DNA of 64,000 nt from Mycolicibacterium brumae (GTDB lineage: Bacteria; Actinomycetota; Actinomycetes; Mycobacteriales; Mycobacteriaceae). How positions within the stretch are numbered: the stretch's first letter is position 1; every line of letters starts with the position of its first letter. Shown piece by piece: positions 26,334-37,404 of this stretch. Both the position numbers and the translations under genes were made by a program. The notes beneath the pieces were generated by a model that saw nothing but the letters and a program-made list of their open reading frames with translations, searched no databases and had not been told where the DNA came from. The stretch lies in contig NZ_CP104302.1 in the NCBI RefSeq assembly GCF_025215495.1, positions 1,302,001 through 1,366,000 on the forward strand. The letters are read 5' to 3'.

Positions 26334-28825
26334 AGATTCACGCCCATCGGCCCCACGTTCCAGATCTCGTCGCAGTACTCCCGGATGGCGCGGTCGGAGG
26401 AGAACTTGCCGCTGCGGGCGGCGTTGAGGATCGACATCTTCGACCAGTGGTCGCGGTCATTCCAGACGCGGCTGATCCGGTCCTGACACTCGATGTAGGA
26501 CGCGTAGTCGGCCAGCGCGAGGAACGGGTCGTGGAACACCAGCGAATCCAGCACCGGGCGCAGGATCTCGGTGTCCCCGTGGGTGAAGGTGCCGTCGGAG
26601 ATCAACTGCAGCACCGCGGTCAGCTCGGCGTTGCGCTCAATGTAGTCGGCGGGCCGGTAGCCGGTGGCTTGCAGCTGCTCGACCTCTTCGACGGTGAGTC
26701 CGAACAGGAAGAAGTTCTCCGCGCCGGCTTCCTCGCGGATCTCCACGTTGGCGCCGTCGAGGGTGCCAACGGTCAGCGCCCCGTTCATCATGAACTTCAT
26801 GTTGCCGGTGCCGGAGGCCTCCTTTCCGGCGGTGGAGATCTGCTCGGACAGGTTGGCCGCCGGATAGACCAGGTGGGCGTTCTTCACGTTGAAGTTGGGC
26901 AGGAACACCACCCGCAGGAACCGGTTGACGTCGGGGTCGTTGTTCACCGTCGCGCCGATGGCGGTGATCAGCTTGATGATCCGCTTGGCCATGAAGTAAC
27001 CGGGCGCGGCCTTGCCGCCGAAGATGAACACCCGCGGCGGGATCACCAGTCCGGGTTGGGTTTTCAGGCGGTGGTACAGCGTGACGATGTGCAGCGCATT
27101 GAGGTGCTGACGCTTGTACTCGTGGATTCGCTTGACCTGGATGTCGTACATCCAAGTCGGGTCCAGCTCGATTCCGGTGGTGGTGTGCACGTACTCGGCG
27201 AGCCGGCTCTTGTTGGCGCGCTTGACCGCTCGCCAGCGCTTGAGGAATTCCGGGTCCTCGGCGTAGGGCTCCAGTTCGCGCAGTTTGTACAGGTCGGTCA
27301 GCCAGCCGTCGCCGATCGTTTCGTTGAACAGGTCGCGCAGCCCGGGGTTGGACAGCGCCAGGAACCGCCGGGGGGTGACTCCGTTGGTGATGTTCCCGAA
27401 CCGATCCGGCCACATCTCGTAAAAGTCCTTGAGCACACTGGCTTTCAGCAGCTCCGAGTGCAGCGCCGCGACACCGTTGATTCGGTGGCTGCCGACGGTG
27501 GCCAGATGCGCCATCCGCACGCACTTGCCGCCGTCCTCGCCGATGAGCGACATCCGGGAGACTCGGTCCGGGTCGTCGGGGAAGCGGGTGCGGACCTGCT
27601 CCAAGAAGTGGTTGTTGATCTCGTAGATGATCTCCAGGTGCCGCGGCAGCGACTCATCGAACAGTCGCAGCGGCCACGTCTCCAGGGCTTCCGGCAGCAG
27701 CGTGTGGTTGGTGTAGCCGAAGGTTCGCACCGTGATGTCCCACGCTTCGTCCCAGTGCACATGGTGCTCGTCGACCAGCAGCCGCATCAACTCGGCGACC
27801 GCGATCGACGGATGGGTGTCGTTGAGCTGCACCGCCCACTGGTCGGGCAACTCGCGCAGCGGTCGGCCGGCCACCTCGAGGTGGATCCGCAGAATGTCCT
27901 GCAGCGAGCACGTGACGAAGAAGTACTGCTGGGCCAGCCGCAGCCGCTTGCCGATCTCCGGCTCGTCGTTGGGATAGAGCACCTTGGTGACCGTCTCGGC
28001 GGTCACCTCCTGCTCGACGGCCTTGTAGTAGTCGCCGGTGTTGAACGCCTCGAGCGCGAAGGACTCGATGGCGCGGGCGCTCCACAGCGTCAGGGTGTTG
28101 CAGTTGGGCACCCCGTAGCCCTGGACCGCGGTGTCGTAGCCGACGCCCTTGACCACGTGGCCCGGCACCCAGCGGACCCGGAAGTGGCCCGCGACGTCCA
28201 CGTACTGCTCGGTGTGGCCGGCCCAGCCGGCCGAGTAGTTCATGTCGGGCTTGTAGACCTCCCACGGGTTACCCGAGGACAGCCAGTTGTCGGTGCGCTC
28301 GATCTGCCAGCCTTCGTGGATCTCCTGGTCGAAGATGCCGAACTCGTAGCGGATGCCGTAACCGATAGAGGGACGCTGCAGAGTCGCCAGCGAGTCCAGA
28401 TAGCAGGCCGCCAGCCGGCCCAGTCCGCCGTTGCCGAGGCCCGGCTCCTCCTCGCAGGCCAGCACCGCGTCGAGGTCCTGGCCGAGATCGGCCAGCGCCT
28501 CCCGCGCAGACTCCTCAATCCCCAGGTTGAGCAGGTTGTTGCCCAGCTGCGGGCCCATCAGGAACTCCGCCGACAGGTAGCAGGTGACCTTCTTGCTGAG
28601 GTCCAGGAACGTCTGGGTGGTCGGCATCCAGCGGCCCTGCAGCCGGTCGCGGACCGCCAGCGCCAGCGCGGTGTAGTAGTTCTGCGTGGTCAGCACCGCC
28701 GCCGGGCGACAGATCGAATACAACAGGTGGTCGGATATCGCCGCTTTCAAGGCATTGGCCGTCATCCCGGTGCGGCTCAAGCCGGTCGGGATCTCTTGGG
28801 TTTGGCGGTCGGTCACATCGGTCAT
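26330..28825 (-). CDS. glgP: Glycogen phosphorylase
   Basis: 831 aa if started at ATG 28825, which has GAGGG about 10 nt upstream; ATG 28831 is close behind and the frame stays open to 28903. The enzyme releases glucose-1-phosphate from alpha-1,4-glucan using pyridoxal phosphate. Diagnostic GT35 sequences are EEEPGLGNGGLGRLAACYLDS (two blocks), VQLNDTHPSIAVAELMR, IHEYKRQHLN and the PLP-lysine region EASGTGNMKFMMNGALTVGT. Length is close to that of the M. tuberculosis enzyme Rv1328. Probably co-transcribed with the purine permease that overlaps its 3' end. Confidence 0.96.
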   Translation of the reverse strand: MTDVTDRQTQEIPTGLSRTGMTANALKAAISDHLLYSICRPAAVLTTQNYYTALALAVRDRLQGRWMPTTQTFLDLSKKVTCYLSAEFLMGPQLGNNLLNLGIEESAREALADLGQDLDAVLACEEEPGLGNGGLGRLAACYLDSLATLQRPSIGYGIRYEFGIFDQEIHEGWQIERTDNWLSSGNPWEVYKPDMNYSAGWAGHTEQYVDVAGHFRVRWVPGHVVKGVGYDTAVQGYGVPNCNTLTLWSARAIESFALEAFNTGDYYKAVEQEVTAETVTKVLYPNDEPEIGKRLRLAQQYFFVTCSLQDILRIHLEVAGRPLRELPDQWAVQLNDTHPSIAVAELMRLLVDEHHVHWDEAWDITVRTFGYTNHTLLPEALETWPLRLFDESLPRHLEIIYEINNHFLEQVRTRFPDDPDRVSRMSLIGEDGGKCVRMAHLATVGSHRINGVAALHSELLKASVLKDFYEMWPDRFGNITNGVTPRRFLALSNPGLRDLFNETIGDGWLTDLYKLRELEPYAEDPEFLKRWRAVKRANKSRLAEYVHTTTGIELDPTWMYDIQVKRIHEYKRQHLNALHIVTLYHRLKTQPGLVIPPRVFIFGGKAAPGYFMAKRIIKLITAIGATVNNDPDVNRFLRVVFLPNFNVKNAHLVYPAANLSEQISTAGKEASGTGNMKFMMNGALTVGTLDGANVEIREEAGAENFFLFGLTVEEVEQLQATGYRPADYIERNAELTAVLQLISDGTFTHGDTEILRPVLDSLVFHDPFLALADYASYIECQDRISRVWNDRDHWSKMSILNAARSGKFSSDRAIREYCDEIWNVGPMGVNL

Positions 28826-28940
28826 CGTCATATCCCTCAGCTGCTCATTGTCGGCCTCTCGCCCCGGAAAATTAGCACCCTGCCGGTCCGCCCGCAGCGG
28901 CAATGGCGGCTCCGGCCGGGGGCGGCGCGGACGGCGCTGG

Positions 28941-30263
<1,323 letters not shown>

Positions 30264-30344
30264 TTAACAGCGGCACGGCGCCGGGTCAGATCCCGCCGCG
30301 CGGAGTGATCGCCTTGTTACCGACCGCTTTCACAGTTGTGACGA

Positions 30345-30413
30345 GCGCTCGTCGAATCAGCCGGTGCCGGTGCGGCTGATCTTCTCCTCGCGCGCTCGTC
30401 GAATCAGCCGGTG
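30345..30413. repeat. 22-bp direct repeat spanning the arcC stop codon
   Basis: The sequence starting GCGCTCGTCGAATCAGCCGG occurs at 30345-30366 and again at 30392-30413, 47 bp apart. The second copy contains the arcC stop codon, so the first looks like a short local duplication of the 3' end of arcC. It may mark slippage or an ancient small insertion; no mobile element is attached. Confidence 0.85.
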
Positions 30414-31309
30414 ACCCGGGTGCCGGCGGACCCGGTGACGATATTGGCGATATCGGCGAGCGAGCCGATCACCGCCGTGCCGCCGGTGGCGCGGGCGAAA
30501 CCGCAGGCGGCCGCGACCTTCGGGCCCATCGACCCGGCGGGCAGGTCCAGCCCCTCGATCTCCCCGGCGGTGACCTCGCCGACCTTGGTCTGGTCCGGTG
30601 TGCCCCAGTTGAGGTACACGCCGTCGACATCGGTGGCGATCACCAGTAGGTCAGCGCCGAGTTCCTCGGCCAGCAGCGCCGAGGCGAGATCCTTGTCGAT
30701 CACCGCTTCCACGCCCTGCAGGTCGTTGTTCTCGTCGTACATGGTGGGGATGCCGCCGCCGCCGGCGCAGATGACCACGACACCGTTCTCCACCAGGGTG
30801 CGGATCGGCCGAATCTCGAAGATCCGCTTGGGTTTCGGGCTGGCCACCACCCGGCGGAACTTGTCGCCGTCGGGTGCGATCGCCCAGCCGCTCTCGGCCG
30901 CCAGCGCCTCAGCGGTTTCCTTGTCGTAGACCGGGCCGATCGGTTTGGTCGGATTCTGGAACGCCGGGTCGTTCCGGTCGACCTCGATCATCGTCAGCAT
31001 GGTGGCCAGCTGCTGGTGGCCGGGCAACAGGTTGCCCAGCTCCTGCTCGATCACGTAGCCGATCATGGCGTCGGTCTGGGCGCCGAGCACGTCCAGCGGG
31101 TACGGCGCGACCTCGGTGTAAGCGGCGGACTGCAGTGCCAACAGACCCACCTGCGGGCCGTTTCCGTGCGCGACAACCACTTCATTGCCGGGCACCACCG
31201 CGGCGATCCGTTCGGCGGCGAGCCGGATGTTGGACCGCTGGTTCTCCGAGGTCATCGGCTGGCCGCGTTGCAGAAGTGCGTTGCCGCCCAAGGCGATAAC
31301 GATGCGCAC
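30404..31309 (-). CDS. arcC: Carbamate kinase
   Basis: A 301-aa kinase that converts carbamoyl phosphate and ADP to ATP, carbamate breaking down to ammonia and CO2; the ATP-yielding final step of the arginine deiminase pathway. [20 protein letters not shown] and [20 protein letters not shown] are the family signatures; [12 protein letters not shown] and [28 protein letters not shown] (two blocks) form the nucleotide/lysine region. GTG start with AAGGAG upstream; 10 nt after arcB. Confidence 0.95.
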   Translation of the reverse strand: MRIVIALGGNALLQRGQPMTSENQRSNIRLAAERIAAVVPGNEVVVAHGNGPQVGLLALQSAAYTEVAPYPLDVLGAQTDAMIGYVIEQELGNLLPGHQQLATMLTMIEVDRNDPAFQNPTKPIGPVYDKETAEALAAESGWAIAPDGDKFRRVVASPKPKRIFEIRPIRTLVENGVVVICAGGGGIPTMYDENNDLQGVEAVIDKDLASALLAEELGADLLVIATDVDGVYLNWGTPDQTKVGEVTAGEIEGLDLPAGSMGPKVAAACGFARATGGTAVIGSLADIANIVTGSAGTRVTG

Positions 31310-31319
31310 AGCGAACTCC

Positions 31320-32324
31320 TTACGCCAGCGCCGCGACGAGCACGGCCTTGATGGTGTGCATCCGGTTCTCGGCCTGCTCGAAGGCGATATTGGCCGGGCT
31401 CTCGAACACGTCGTCGGTGACCTCGATGCCGTTGGACAGCTGCGGGTACTGCGCCGCGATCTGGGCGCCCACCTTGGTCTCGGAGTTGTGGAACGCCGGC
31501 AGGCAATGCATGAACCGCACCCGCGGGTTGCCGGAGGCGGCCATCAGGGCGGCGTTGACCTGGAACGGCATCAACTCGTCGATCCGCTGTCCCCAGGCCT
31601 CGATCGGCTCACCCATCGACACCCACACGTCAGTGTGGATGAAGTCGACGCCCTTGACGGCTTCCTGCGGATCGTCGGTGATCAGCAGCAGCGCGCCGGA
31701 GTCCTTGGCGAAGCTCTCGCACATCGCGATGTGCTCGGGCTCCGGCCACAGGTGCTTGGGCGCGCCGATCCGCACGTTCATACCGAGCTTCGCGCCGACC
31801 AGCAGCAGCGAATTGGCCATATTGTTGCGGCCGTCGCCGACGTAGGCGTAGGAGATCTCATGCATCGGCTTGGAACAATGCTCGGTCATGGTGAGCACGT
31901 CGGCCAGCATCTGGGTCGGGTGGTATTCGTCGGTCAGACCGTTGAACACCGGGACGCCGGCGTACTTGGCGAGCTCATCGACCACATCCTGACCGAAGCC
32001 GCGGTATTCGATCGCGTCGTACATCCGGCCCAGCACCCGGGCGGTGTCCTTCATCGACTCCTTGTGGCCGATCTGCGAGGAAGTCGGGTCGATGTAGGTG
32101 ACGTGCGCGCCCTCGTCGTAGGCGGCCACCTCGAACGCGCACCGGGTGCGGGTGGAGGTCTTCTCGAAGATCAGCGCGATGTTCTTGCCCGCCAGACTGT
32201 GCCGGACGGCGCCGGAGTATTTGGCGCGCTTGAGATCCCGGGACAGGTTGAGCAAGTAGATCAGGTCGCGCTCGCTGTGGTGGACCAGCGACAGCAGGTT
32301 GCGGTTGCGGATATTGAAAGGCAT
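31320..32324 (-). CDS. arcB: Ornithine carbamoyltransferase, catabolic context
   Basis: A 334-aa enzyme that, in this operon, should run catabolically: citrulline plus phosphate to ornithine and carbamoyl phosphate. The carbamoyl-phosphate loop is [44 protein letters not shown] and FMHCLPAFH are the other OTC motifs. It sits between arcA and arcC; the biosynthetic ArgF would be encoded elsewhere. Confidence 0.95.
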   Translation of the reverse strand: MPFNIRNRNLLSLVHHSERDLIYLLNLSRDLKRAKYSGAVRHSLAGKNIALIFEKTSTRTRCAFEVAAYDEGAHVTYIDPTSSQIGHKESMKDTARVLGRMYDAIEYRGFGQDVVDELAKYAGVPVFNGLTDEYHPTQMLADVLTMTEHCSKPMHEISYAYVGDGRNNMANSLLLVGAKLGMNVRIGAPKHLWPEPEHIAMCESFAKDSGALLLITDDPQEAVKGVDFIHTDVWVSMGEPIEAWGQRIDELMPFQVNAALMAASGNPRVRFMHCLPAFHNSETKVGAQIAAQYPQLSNGIEVTDDVFESPANIAFEQAENRMHTIKAVLVAALA

Positions 32325-32398
32325 CGTCGGCGTCCTTTGATCGAGGGTGAGTGGGTGACCCGGCCGCCGGGACGGCGGCCGGGTGCTTGGCGAATGGA

Positions 32399-33655
32399 TC
32401 AGTAGGCGGGGTCCCGCAGGATCGGGCAGGTCATGCAGCGACCGCCACCGCGGCCCCGGCCGAGTTCGCCGGCGTCGATGGTGATGACTTCAATGCCGGC
32501 CTTGCGCAGGGCGGTGTTGGTCAGCGTGTTGCGGTCGTAGCCGATGACCACGCCCGGCTCCACGGCGACGACGTTGTTCGCGTCGTCCCACTGCTCGCGC
32601 TGGATGCCGTAGATGTCGCCGGCGGTGGCGACGACGGTGAACTTCACCCCGAGCGCCTCGCCGACGACCTCGGCCAGGCCCTTCTTCTCCTTGGTGATGC
32701 TGATGCCGTAGGGTTCGGTCTCGTCGGGCCGCAGGCTGATCGGCTGGATGCCGTCGACAATCGGGGCGTAGGCGGTCAGCACATCGTGATTGCAGAAGGT
32801 GAAGACGGTGTCCAGGTGCATCGCCGAACGGGTCTTGGGCAGCGCGGCGATGATCACCCGGTCGGCGGCGTCGGCGTTGAACAGATTCCTGGCGACCTGG
32901 ACGATGGCCTGGCGGGAGGACCGCTCACCCATGCCGATGACGACGGTGCGGTTGCCGATCGGCATCACGTCGCCGCCCTCGAGCGTGGTGGCGCCGTGGT
33001 CGTAGGGATCGCCGTTGGGGTCACCCAGCCAGACGTCGTAGGTCGCGCCCGCGAACTCCGGGTGGAAGTTGTACACCGCGGTGGTCAGCAGGGTTTCGGG
33101 CTGCCGCGCCGGCCAGTACATCGGGTTGAGCGTGACGCCCTCGAAGATCCAGGACGAGTTGTCCCGCATGAATTGGGTGTTGGGCAGCGGCGCGATGACG
33201 AAGCCGGCGGGCTCGGTCTCGGCGAAGGCGCGCAGGAAGGCGCCGGAGGCGTCCTTGGGAACCTCGTGGAACGCGATGCCGCCGATCAGCGAGCGGGCCA
33301 GCTCTGCGGCCGGCATTTCCTCCAGCCACGGCCGCAGTTCCTCGGCGACCACCGGGCCGACCATATTCGGGGTCAGCCGGCGGTCGAGCACCCAGCTGCG
33401 AGCGGTCTGGTCGGCGAGCACATCACCCAGGCATTCCTGCAGATCGAGAACCTGCACGCCGCGGTCGTGCATCTTGGAGACGAAATCGAAGTGATCACGA
33501 CGTGCCTGGGCCAGCCAGATGACGTCGTCGAACAGCAGCTCGGCGCTGTTGTCGGGCGTGAGACGCTGGTGGGCCAGGTCGGGTTGACACACCAGCACGC
33601 GGCGCAGTTTGCCGATCTCCGACCACACGCCCACCTTGGATTCGGTCTCAGGCAT
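32399..33655 (-). CDS. arcA: Arginine deiminase
   Basis: A 418-aa enzyme hydrolysing arginine to citrulline and ammonia. [20 protein letters not shown] is the conserved N-terminus. [30 protein letters not shown] and [14 protein letters not shown] supply substrate-binding and catalytic residues, and [17 protein letters not shown] carries the nucleophilic Cys at the C-terminus. ATG 33655 is preceded by GGAAAGGAAA. Second gene of arcDABC. Confidence 0.96.
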   Translation of the reverse strand: MPETESKVGVWSEIGKLRRVLVCQPDLAHQRLTPDNSAELLFDDVIWLAQARRDHFDFVSKMHDRGVQVLDLQECLGDVLADQTARSWVLDRRLTPNMVGPVVAEELRPWLEEMPAAELARSLIGGIAFHEVPKDASGAFLRAFAETEPAGFVIAPLPNTQFMRDNSSWIFEGVTLNPMYWPARQPETLLTTAVYNFHPEFAGATYDVWLGDPNGDPYDHGATTLEGGDVMPIGNRTVVIGMGERSSRQAIVQVARNLFNADAADRVIIAALPKTRSAMHLDTVFTFCNHDVLTAYAPIVDGIQPISLRPDETEPYGISITKEKKGLAEVVGEALGVKFTVVATAGDIYGIQREQWDDANNVVAVEPGVVIGYDRNTLTNTALRKAGIEVITIDAGELGRGRGGGRCMTCPILRDPAY

Positions 33656-33733
33656 TTGGTTTCCTTTCCATTGTCACAACATTGGGACGAACTCAGGAGC
33701 CGCGCGCGAGCGCGCCGAATTGAATGCGATGTC

Positions 33734-35215
33734 TCAGCCGGAGAAGACGGCGATATTTCCGGTGGCGATTTGCCAGATGGCGATGAGCCCGGCGACGACC
33801 AGAACGATGAAGATGATCAGTTCGGCCTTGGTGAACAGCGGCTGGCCCTTTTCCCGACGCGCCCACACATACAGCGCGGTGCCCAGCGCGTAGAGCAGCG
33901 CCGCGGTGAGCAGGTATTCCAGCCCGCCGGCGTAGACCAGCCAGATGGCGTAGATCAGCGCGACTCCGCCGACCACGATGTCGCGGGTGCGGCCCTTCCC
34001 GTCGTTGTAGGTCTCGCCACGCACCGCCAACAGGAACTGGTAGGCCGCCGACCACAGGTAGGGCAGCAGGATCAGCGAGGTGGCCAGCAGCACCAGGCCC
34101 AGGTAGGTGCTTTCGAAGAACAGCGTCAGGATCAGCACCACCTGCACGCAGCCGTTGGTCAGCCACAGCGCGCCGGCGGGGGAGCCGTTGGCGTTCTCCC
34201 GGCCCAGCGCCTCGGGCATCACGGCTTCCTTCGCCGGAATGCGCAGGATCTCCGCGCACAGCAGGAACCAGGCGAGCAGGGCGCCGAGCAGCGAGATGAT
34301 CAGGGCGACCGAGATGAACCCCGCGCCCCAGGGCCCGACCTGCTGGGCCATCAGGGCGGCCATCGACGGATCCGGCAGGTCGGCGAGCTCGGCCTGCTTC
34401 ATCAGGCCGTAGGACAGGAAGTTGACCAGCAGTAGCAGCGAGAGGACCGCCAAAAACCCTGCGACGGTGGCCTTTCCGACAGCGCTGCGCGACTTGGCGC
34501 GCTCGGAGTAGACGGCTGCGCCCTCAATGCCGATGAACACCCACACGGTGATCAGCATCATGTTCCGGACCTGAGTCATGGTGTCACCGAGCGGAGCGCC
34601 ATCGATGTCGGTGTTCTCGCCCCAGAGGTCGGCGCTGAACAGGCCCATCTTGAAGCCGACGGCGGCCACCGCGATGAACGCCAGAATCGGCACCACCTTC
34701 GCGATGGTCACCACGGTGTTGACGAACGCCGCGGTCTGCACACCGCGCAGAATCAGGAAGTGGGTCACCCACAACAGGATTGAGGCGCCGATGATCGCGG
34801 CCGGAGTGGTGCCCTCGGTGAAGGCGCCCGGGAAGAAGTAGTCCAGTGTCGCGAACAACAACACCAGGTACGCGACGTTGCCCATCCAGGCCGAAGCCCA
34901 ATAGCCGAACGCCGAGGTGAAGCCGATGTAGTTGCCGAAGCCCTCGCGCGCGTAGCCGTAGACACCGCCGTCGACCTCGGGCTTGCGGGTGGCCAGTGTC
35001 TGAAACACGAAGGCCAGCATCAGCATTCCGATGCCGGTGATGATCCAGCCGACCAGCAGTGGCCCGGGTGCGGCCATCCCGGCCATCTGCGAGGGCAGTG
35101 CGAAAATGCCGCTGCCGATCATCGATCCGATGACGATGGCGGTCAGGGCGGCGAGCCCAAGTTTTCCAGCTGAGGCGCCTGCGGTCCTCGCGGGCGAAAC
35201 GTCGGTGTCCGACAT
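33734..35215 (-). CDS. arcD: APC-superfamily arginine:ornithine antiporter
   Basis: A 493-aa membrane protein with about 12-13 hydrophobic segments. GLAALTAIVIGSMIGSGIFALP is the APC helix 1 signature and VDGGVYGYAREGFGNYIGFTS the family loop after helix 2. As first gene of the arcDABC operon it most likely exchanges external arginine for ornithine, allowing net ATP gain. The deiminase linkage makes basic-amino-acid exchange much more likely than other APC roles. Confidence 0.9.
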   Translation of the reverse strand: MSDTDVSPARTAGASAGKLGLAALTAIVIGSMIGSGIFALPSQMAGMAAPGPLLVGWIITGIGMLMLAFVFQTLATRKPEVDGGVYGYAREGFGNYIGFTSAFGYWASAWMGNVAYLVLLFATLDYFFPGAFTEGTTPAAIIGASILLWVTHFLILRGVQTAAFVNTVVTIAKVVPILAFIAVAAVGFKMGLFSADLWGENTDIDGAPLGDTMTQVRNMMLITVWVFIGIEGAAVYSERAKSRSAVGKATVAGFLAVLSLLLLVNFLSYGLMKQAELADLPDPSMAALMAQQVGPWGAGFISVALIISLLGALLAWFLLCAEILRIPAKEAVMPEALGRENANGSPAGALWLTNGCVQVVLILTLFFESTYLGLVLLATSLILLPYLWSAAYQFLLAVRGETYNDGKGRTRDIVVGGVALIYAIWLVYAGGLEYLLTAALLYALGTALYVWARREKGQPLFTKAELIIFIVLVVAGLIAIWQIATGNIAVFSG

Positions 35216-35340
35216 ATTCTGAGGTCTCCCCGTGGTCGTCGTGTCCCTAATCGACTCCCCGAACCTAGCTCACAACTGTGATCGTGACCGCACCTTTCCG
35301 AAGTGGAATCTCTTTGCTGACAGAGTCACGACTTCGGGCC

Positions 35341-35604
35341 TCATGCGGTGTGACAAGTGACCGTCGAAAAATTGTGCCGGTGCTCAACGAACCACTGTCC
35401 GAGCTCGTTGAGCATCGCGGTCGCGGTGGCGAACTGGCCGTCGTCGGGTTCGGCGGCCAGCGCCACGCCGACGCTGCCGCTTTCCTCGGACACCAGCGCC
35501 AGTTGCCGCACCAGGTAGTCACCGCCGGGGCCGGGGCCCCAGAGTGGAGACGCCCGGACGGTGCTGAAAGGCCGCCTCAGCCGCGGGCGTCCGACGCGGG
35601 TCAC
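35341..35604 (-). CDS. Small hypothetical protein or gene remnant
   Basis: An 87-aa frame (GTG start at 35604 uncertain). The segment DYLVRQLALVSEESGSVGVA...ATAMLNELGQWFVEHRH has strongly GC-biased third codon positions and protein-like composition, whereas the N-terminal 25 residues look degenerate and no good ribosome site is seen. It could be a short real protein or the C-terminal remnant of a larger gene. No family is recognised. The rest of the interval between arcD and the kinase at 35.7 kb shows nothing else. Confidence 0.35.
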   Translation of the reverse strand: MTRVGRPRLRRPFSTVRASPLWGPGPGGDYLVRQLALVSEESGSVGVALAAEPDDGQFATATAMLNELGQWFVEHRHNFSTVTCHTA

Positions 35605-35667
35605 GCGGGCATGAGTTCCTCGATCTTCTGCCGCCGAGTCTGAGGCACTCGTGCGAGACTCGACAGC

Positions 35668-37365
35668 GTGGAGGGGGAGACACAGAAGTACGCGAGCATC
35701 GGTGGGTACCTGGTACTACGCCGAATCGGCGCCGGTGGGATGGGTGAGGTGTATCTCGTTCAGCATCCGCGTCTGCCGCGCCAGGATGCGTTGAAGTTGC
35801 TGGACACCAATGTCAGTCGTAACGCCCAGTTCCAGGTGCGGTTCATTCGCGAGGCCGAGCTGCTGGCCCCACTGCGCCACCCCAACATCATCACGATCTA
35901 TGACCGCGGCGAGTACGAGGGCCGACTGTGGCTCACGATGGAGTTCATCGACGGCCAGGATGCCGCACAGTTGGTGAAGGCCCGGGGCGCGTTGTCGTTG
36001 GAGTTGGCGACGGAGATCATTGCTGGCGCCGGCGCCGCCCTGGATCATGCCTACGGCGAACGCAAGATCACCCACCGGGATGTGAAGCCGGCGAATATCC
36101 TGGTGGAGCTGGATCGCGCGGGTGATTTGAAGTCGGTGAAACTAGCGGACTTCGGGATCGCCAAGGCTGGCAGTGAGTCGACGTCCCTGACCTCGACTGG
36201 GATGACGATCGGCACAATGAGCTACATCTCCCCGGAGGCGATCGACGGCCGAGAGCTGGATAATCGCGCTGATGTGTATTCGCTGGGTTGCACGGCATTT
36301 GATCTGTTGACTGGCGCCCCGCCGTACGTCGCCTCGCCAGTCTCGGCGCTGATGATGCGTCACGTTTCGGCGCCGGTGCCGAGGATCACCGACGCCAACC
36401 GGGCTCTGCCCAGGGCGCTGGATGCCGTGTTCGCCCGGGTGCTGGCCAAGGAACCGCGTGACCGCTACGCCACGTGCGCGGAGTTTGTCGCTGCGCTGCG
36501 GACCGCGGCCGCGCCTGAAGTCGTGGTCGCAGAACCACCAGTCGTGGATTATCCGGCGGGGGCGTCGACGATGAGCGCTCCCGAGTCAATGGTTCAGGAA
36601 CGGACACCGGGAACGGCCACCGCCTGGCCCGCAAAGTCAAAGCCGGAACCGTGGGCACAGACAGAAAAGCGACCAACAACGGAAGCCTCGAAGGAAGTCG
36701 CCCCGAATCCGCCGGTGTCGACCAAACCGCAATTCAAATCTCCGCTCGATGCAGGAGCGTCCACCGATGCGTTGCCCCCAGGGTTTCCGTCAACGTCGAA
36801 GAAGAAGCTGGGGGGTATGGGCTGGCTGGTCGTCGCGCTGTGCATTCCGGTCGCAATTGCGGCCGTCGTGGCCGGGGTGAATATGGTGTCGGACGCAAGC
36901 GTCAAGTCGGCATCGTCACCAACGATAACGTCTCACCTGACCTACCCGACGACCGCGTATCCCACGACAACAACAACTACGAACGTGAACTCGATCCCGA
37001 GATATTCGGGAGTTCCTCCGGCGTCATACACGGGGATCGATCCCTACGGGGTCTCATGCGCCATTACAAGCCTGACTGATTCCTCTGTTGGGTGGGGTGT
37101 TCAGGCGCGACGAGGTTCGAAAAGTACGTCGTGCCTGATGGCAGCGAACACGCTGAGGGCATATTGGAACAGCGGGCCCGTACGAGGTGTGATGCCCGAT
37201 CCGGCGGTAGGATTTCCGGTCGAAGGATCCGTTCCGTGCTCGACGCTTGGGCCAGCCGCGGAGTGCGGACCCAATGACACCATCATCGTGCGCTGCTCGC
37301 CACTACGGACCGGTGACTACGTCGCTTGCACCGGAGGCCGCGCGGCGGTCGTCTACATCTACTAA
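35668..37365 (+). CDS. Receptor Ser/Thr protein kinase with a Cys-rich extracellular domain
   Basis: A 565-aa protein from GTG 35668. The kinase domain (about 14-275) has IGAGGMGEVY, ALKLL with Lys43, HRDVKPANI, ADFGIAK and SYISPEAI. A long Pro/Thr/Ser/Lys linker precedes one helix, GMGWLVVALCIPVAIAAVVA, then a Thr-rich spacer (TAYPTTTTTT). The outer domain of about 110 residues carries TSCLMAANTLRAYW, SVPCSTLGPAAEC, VRCSPL and VACTGGRAAVVYIY. The same pattern ends the kinase at 38.4 kb. By eye, base composition is less GC-rich than the flanks, as in the amidase gene 39 nt downstream, with which it is probably co-transcribed. Confidence 0.9.
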   Translation: MEGETQKYASIGGYLVLRRIGAGGMGEVYLVQHPRLPRQDALKLLDTNVSRNAQFQVRFIREAELLAPLRHPNIITIYDRGEYEGRLWLTMEFIDGQDAAQLVKARGALSLELATEIIAGAGAALDHAYGERKITHRDVKPANILVELDRAGDLKSVKLADFGIAKAGSESTSLTSTGMTIGTMSYISPEAIDGRELDNRADVYSLGCTAFDLLTGAPPYVASPVSALMMRHVSAPVPRITDANRALPRALDAVFARVLAKEPRDRYATCAEFVAALRTAAAPEVVVAEPPVVDYPAGASTMSAPESMVQERTPGTATAWPAKSKPEPWAQTEKRPTTEASKEVAPNPPVSTKPQFKSPLDAGASTDALPPGFPSTSKKKLGGMGWLVVALCIPVAIAAVVAGVNMVSDASVKSASSPTITSHLTYPTTAYPTTTTTTNVNSIPRYSGVPPASYTGIDPYGVSCAITSLTDSSVGWGVQARRGSKSTSCLMAANTLRAYWNSGPVRGVMPDPAVGFPVEGSVPCSTLGPAAECGPNDTIIVRCSPLRTGDYVACTGGRAAVVYIY

Positions 37366-37404
37366 CCAGCGGCGAAAGTCGGCGTTGCTAATCCAGGAGG
37401 TCGC

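Noticed and set aside
32351..34435. A plus-strand open frame opposite arcA and arcD
   Set aside because: No recognisable motif; both opposite genes have complete catalytic or membrane signatures.
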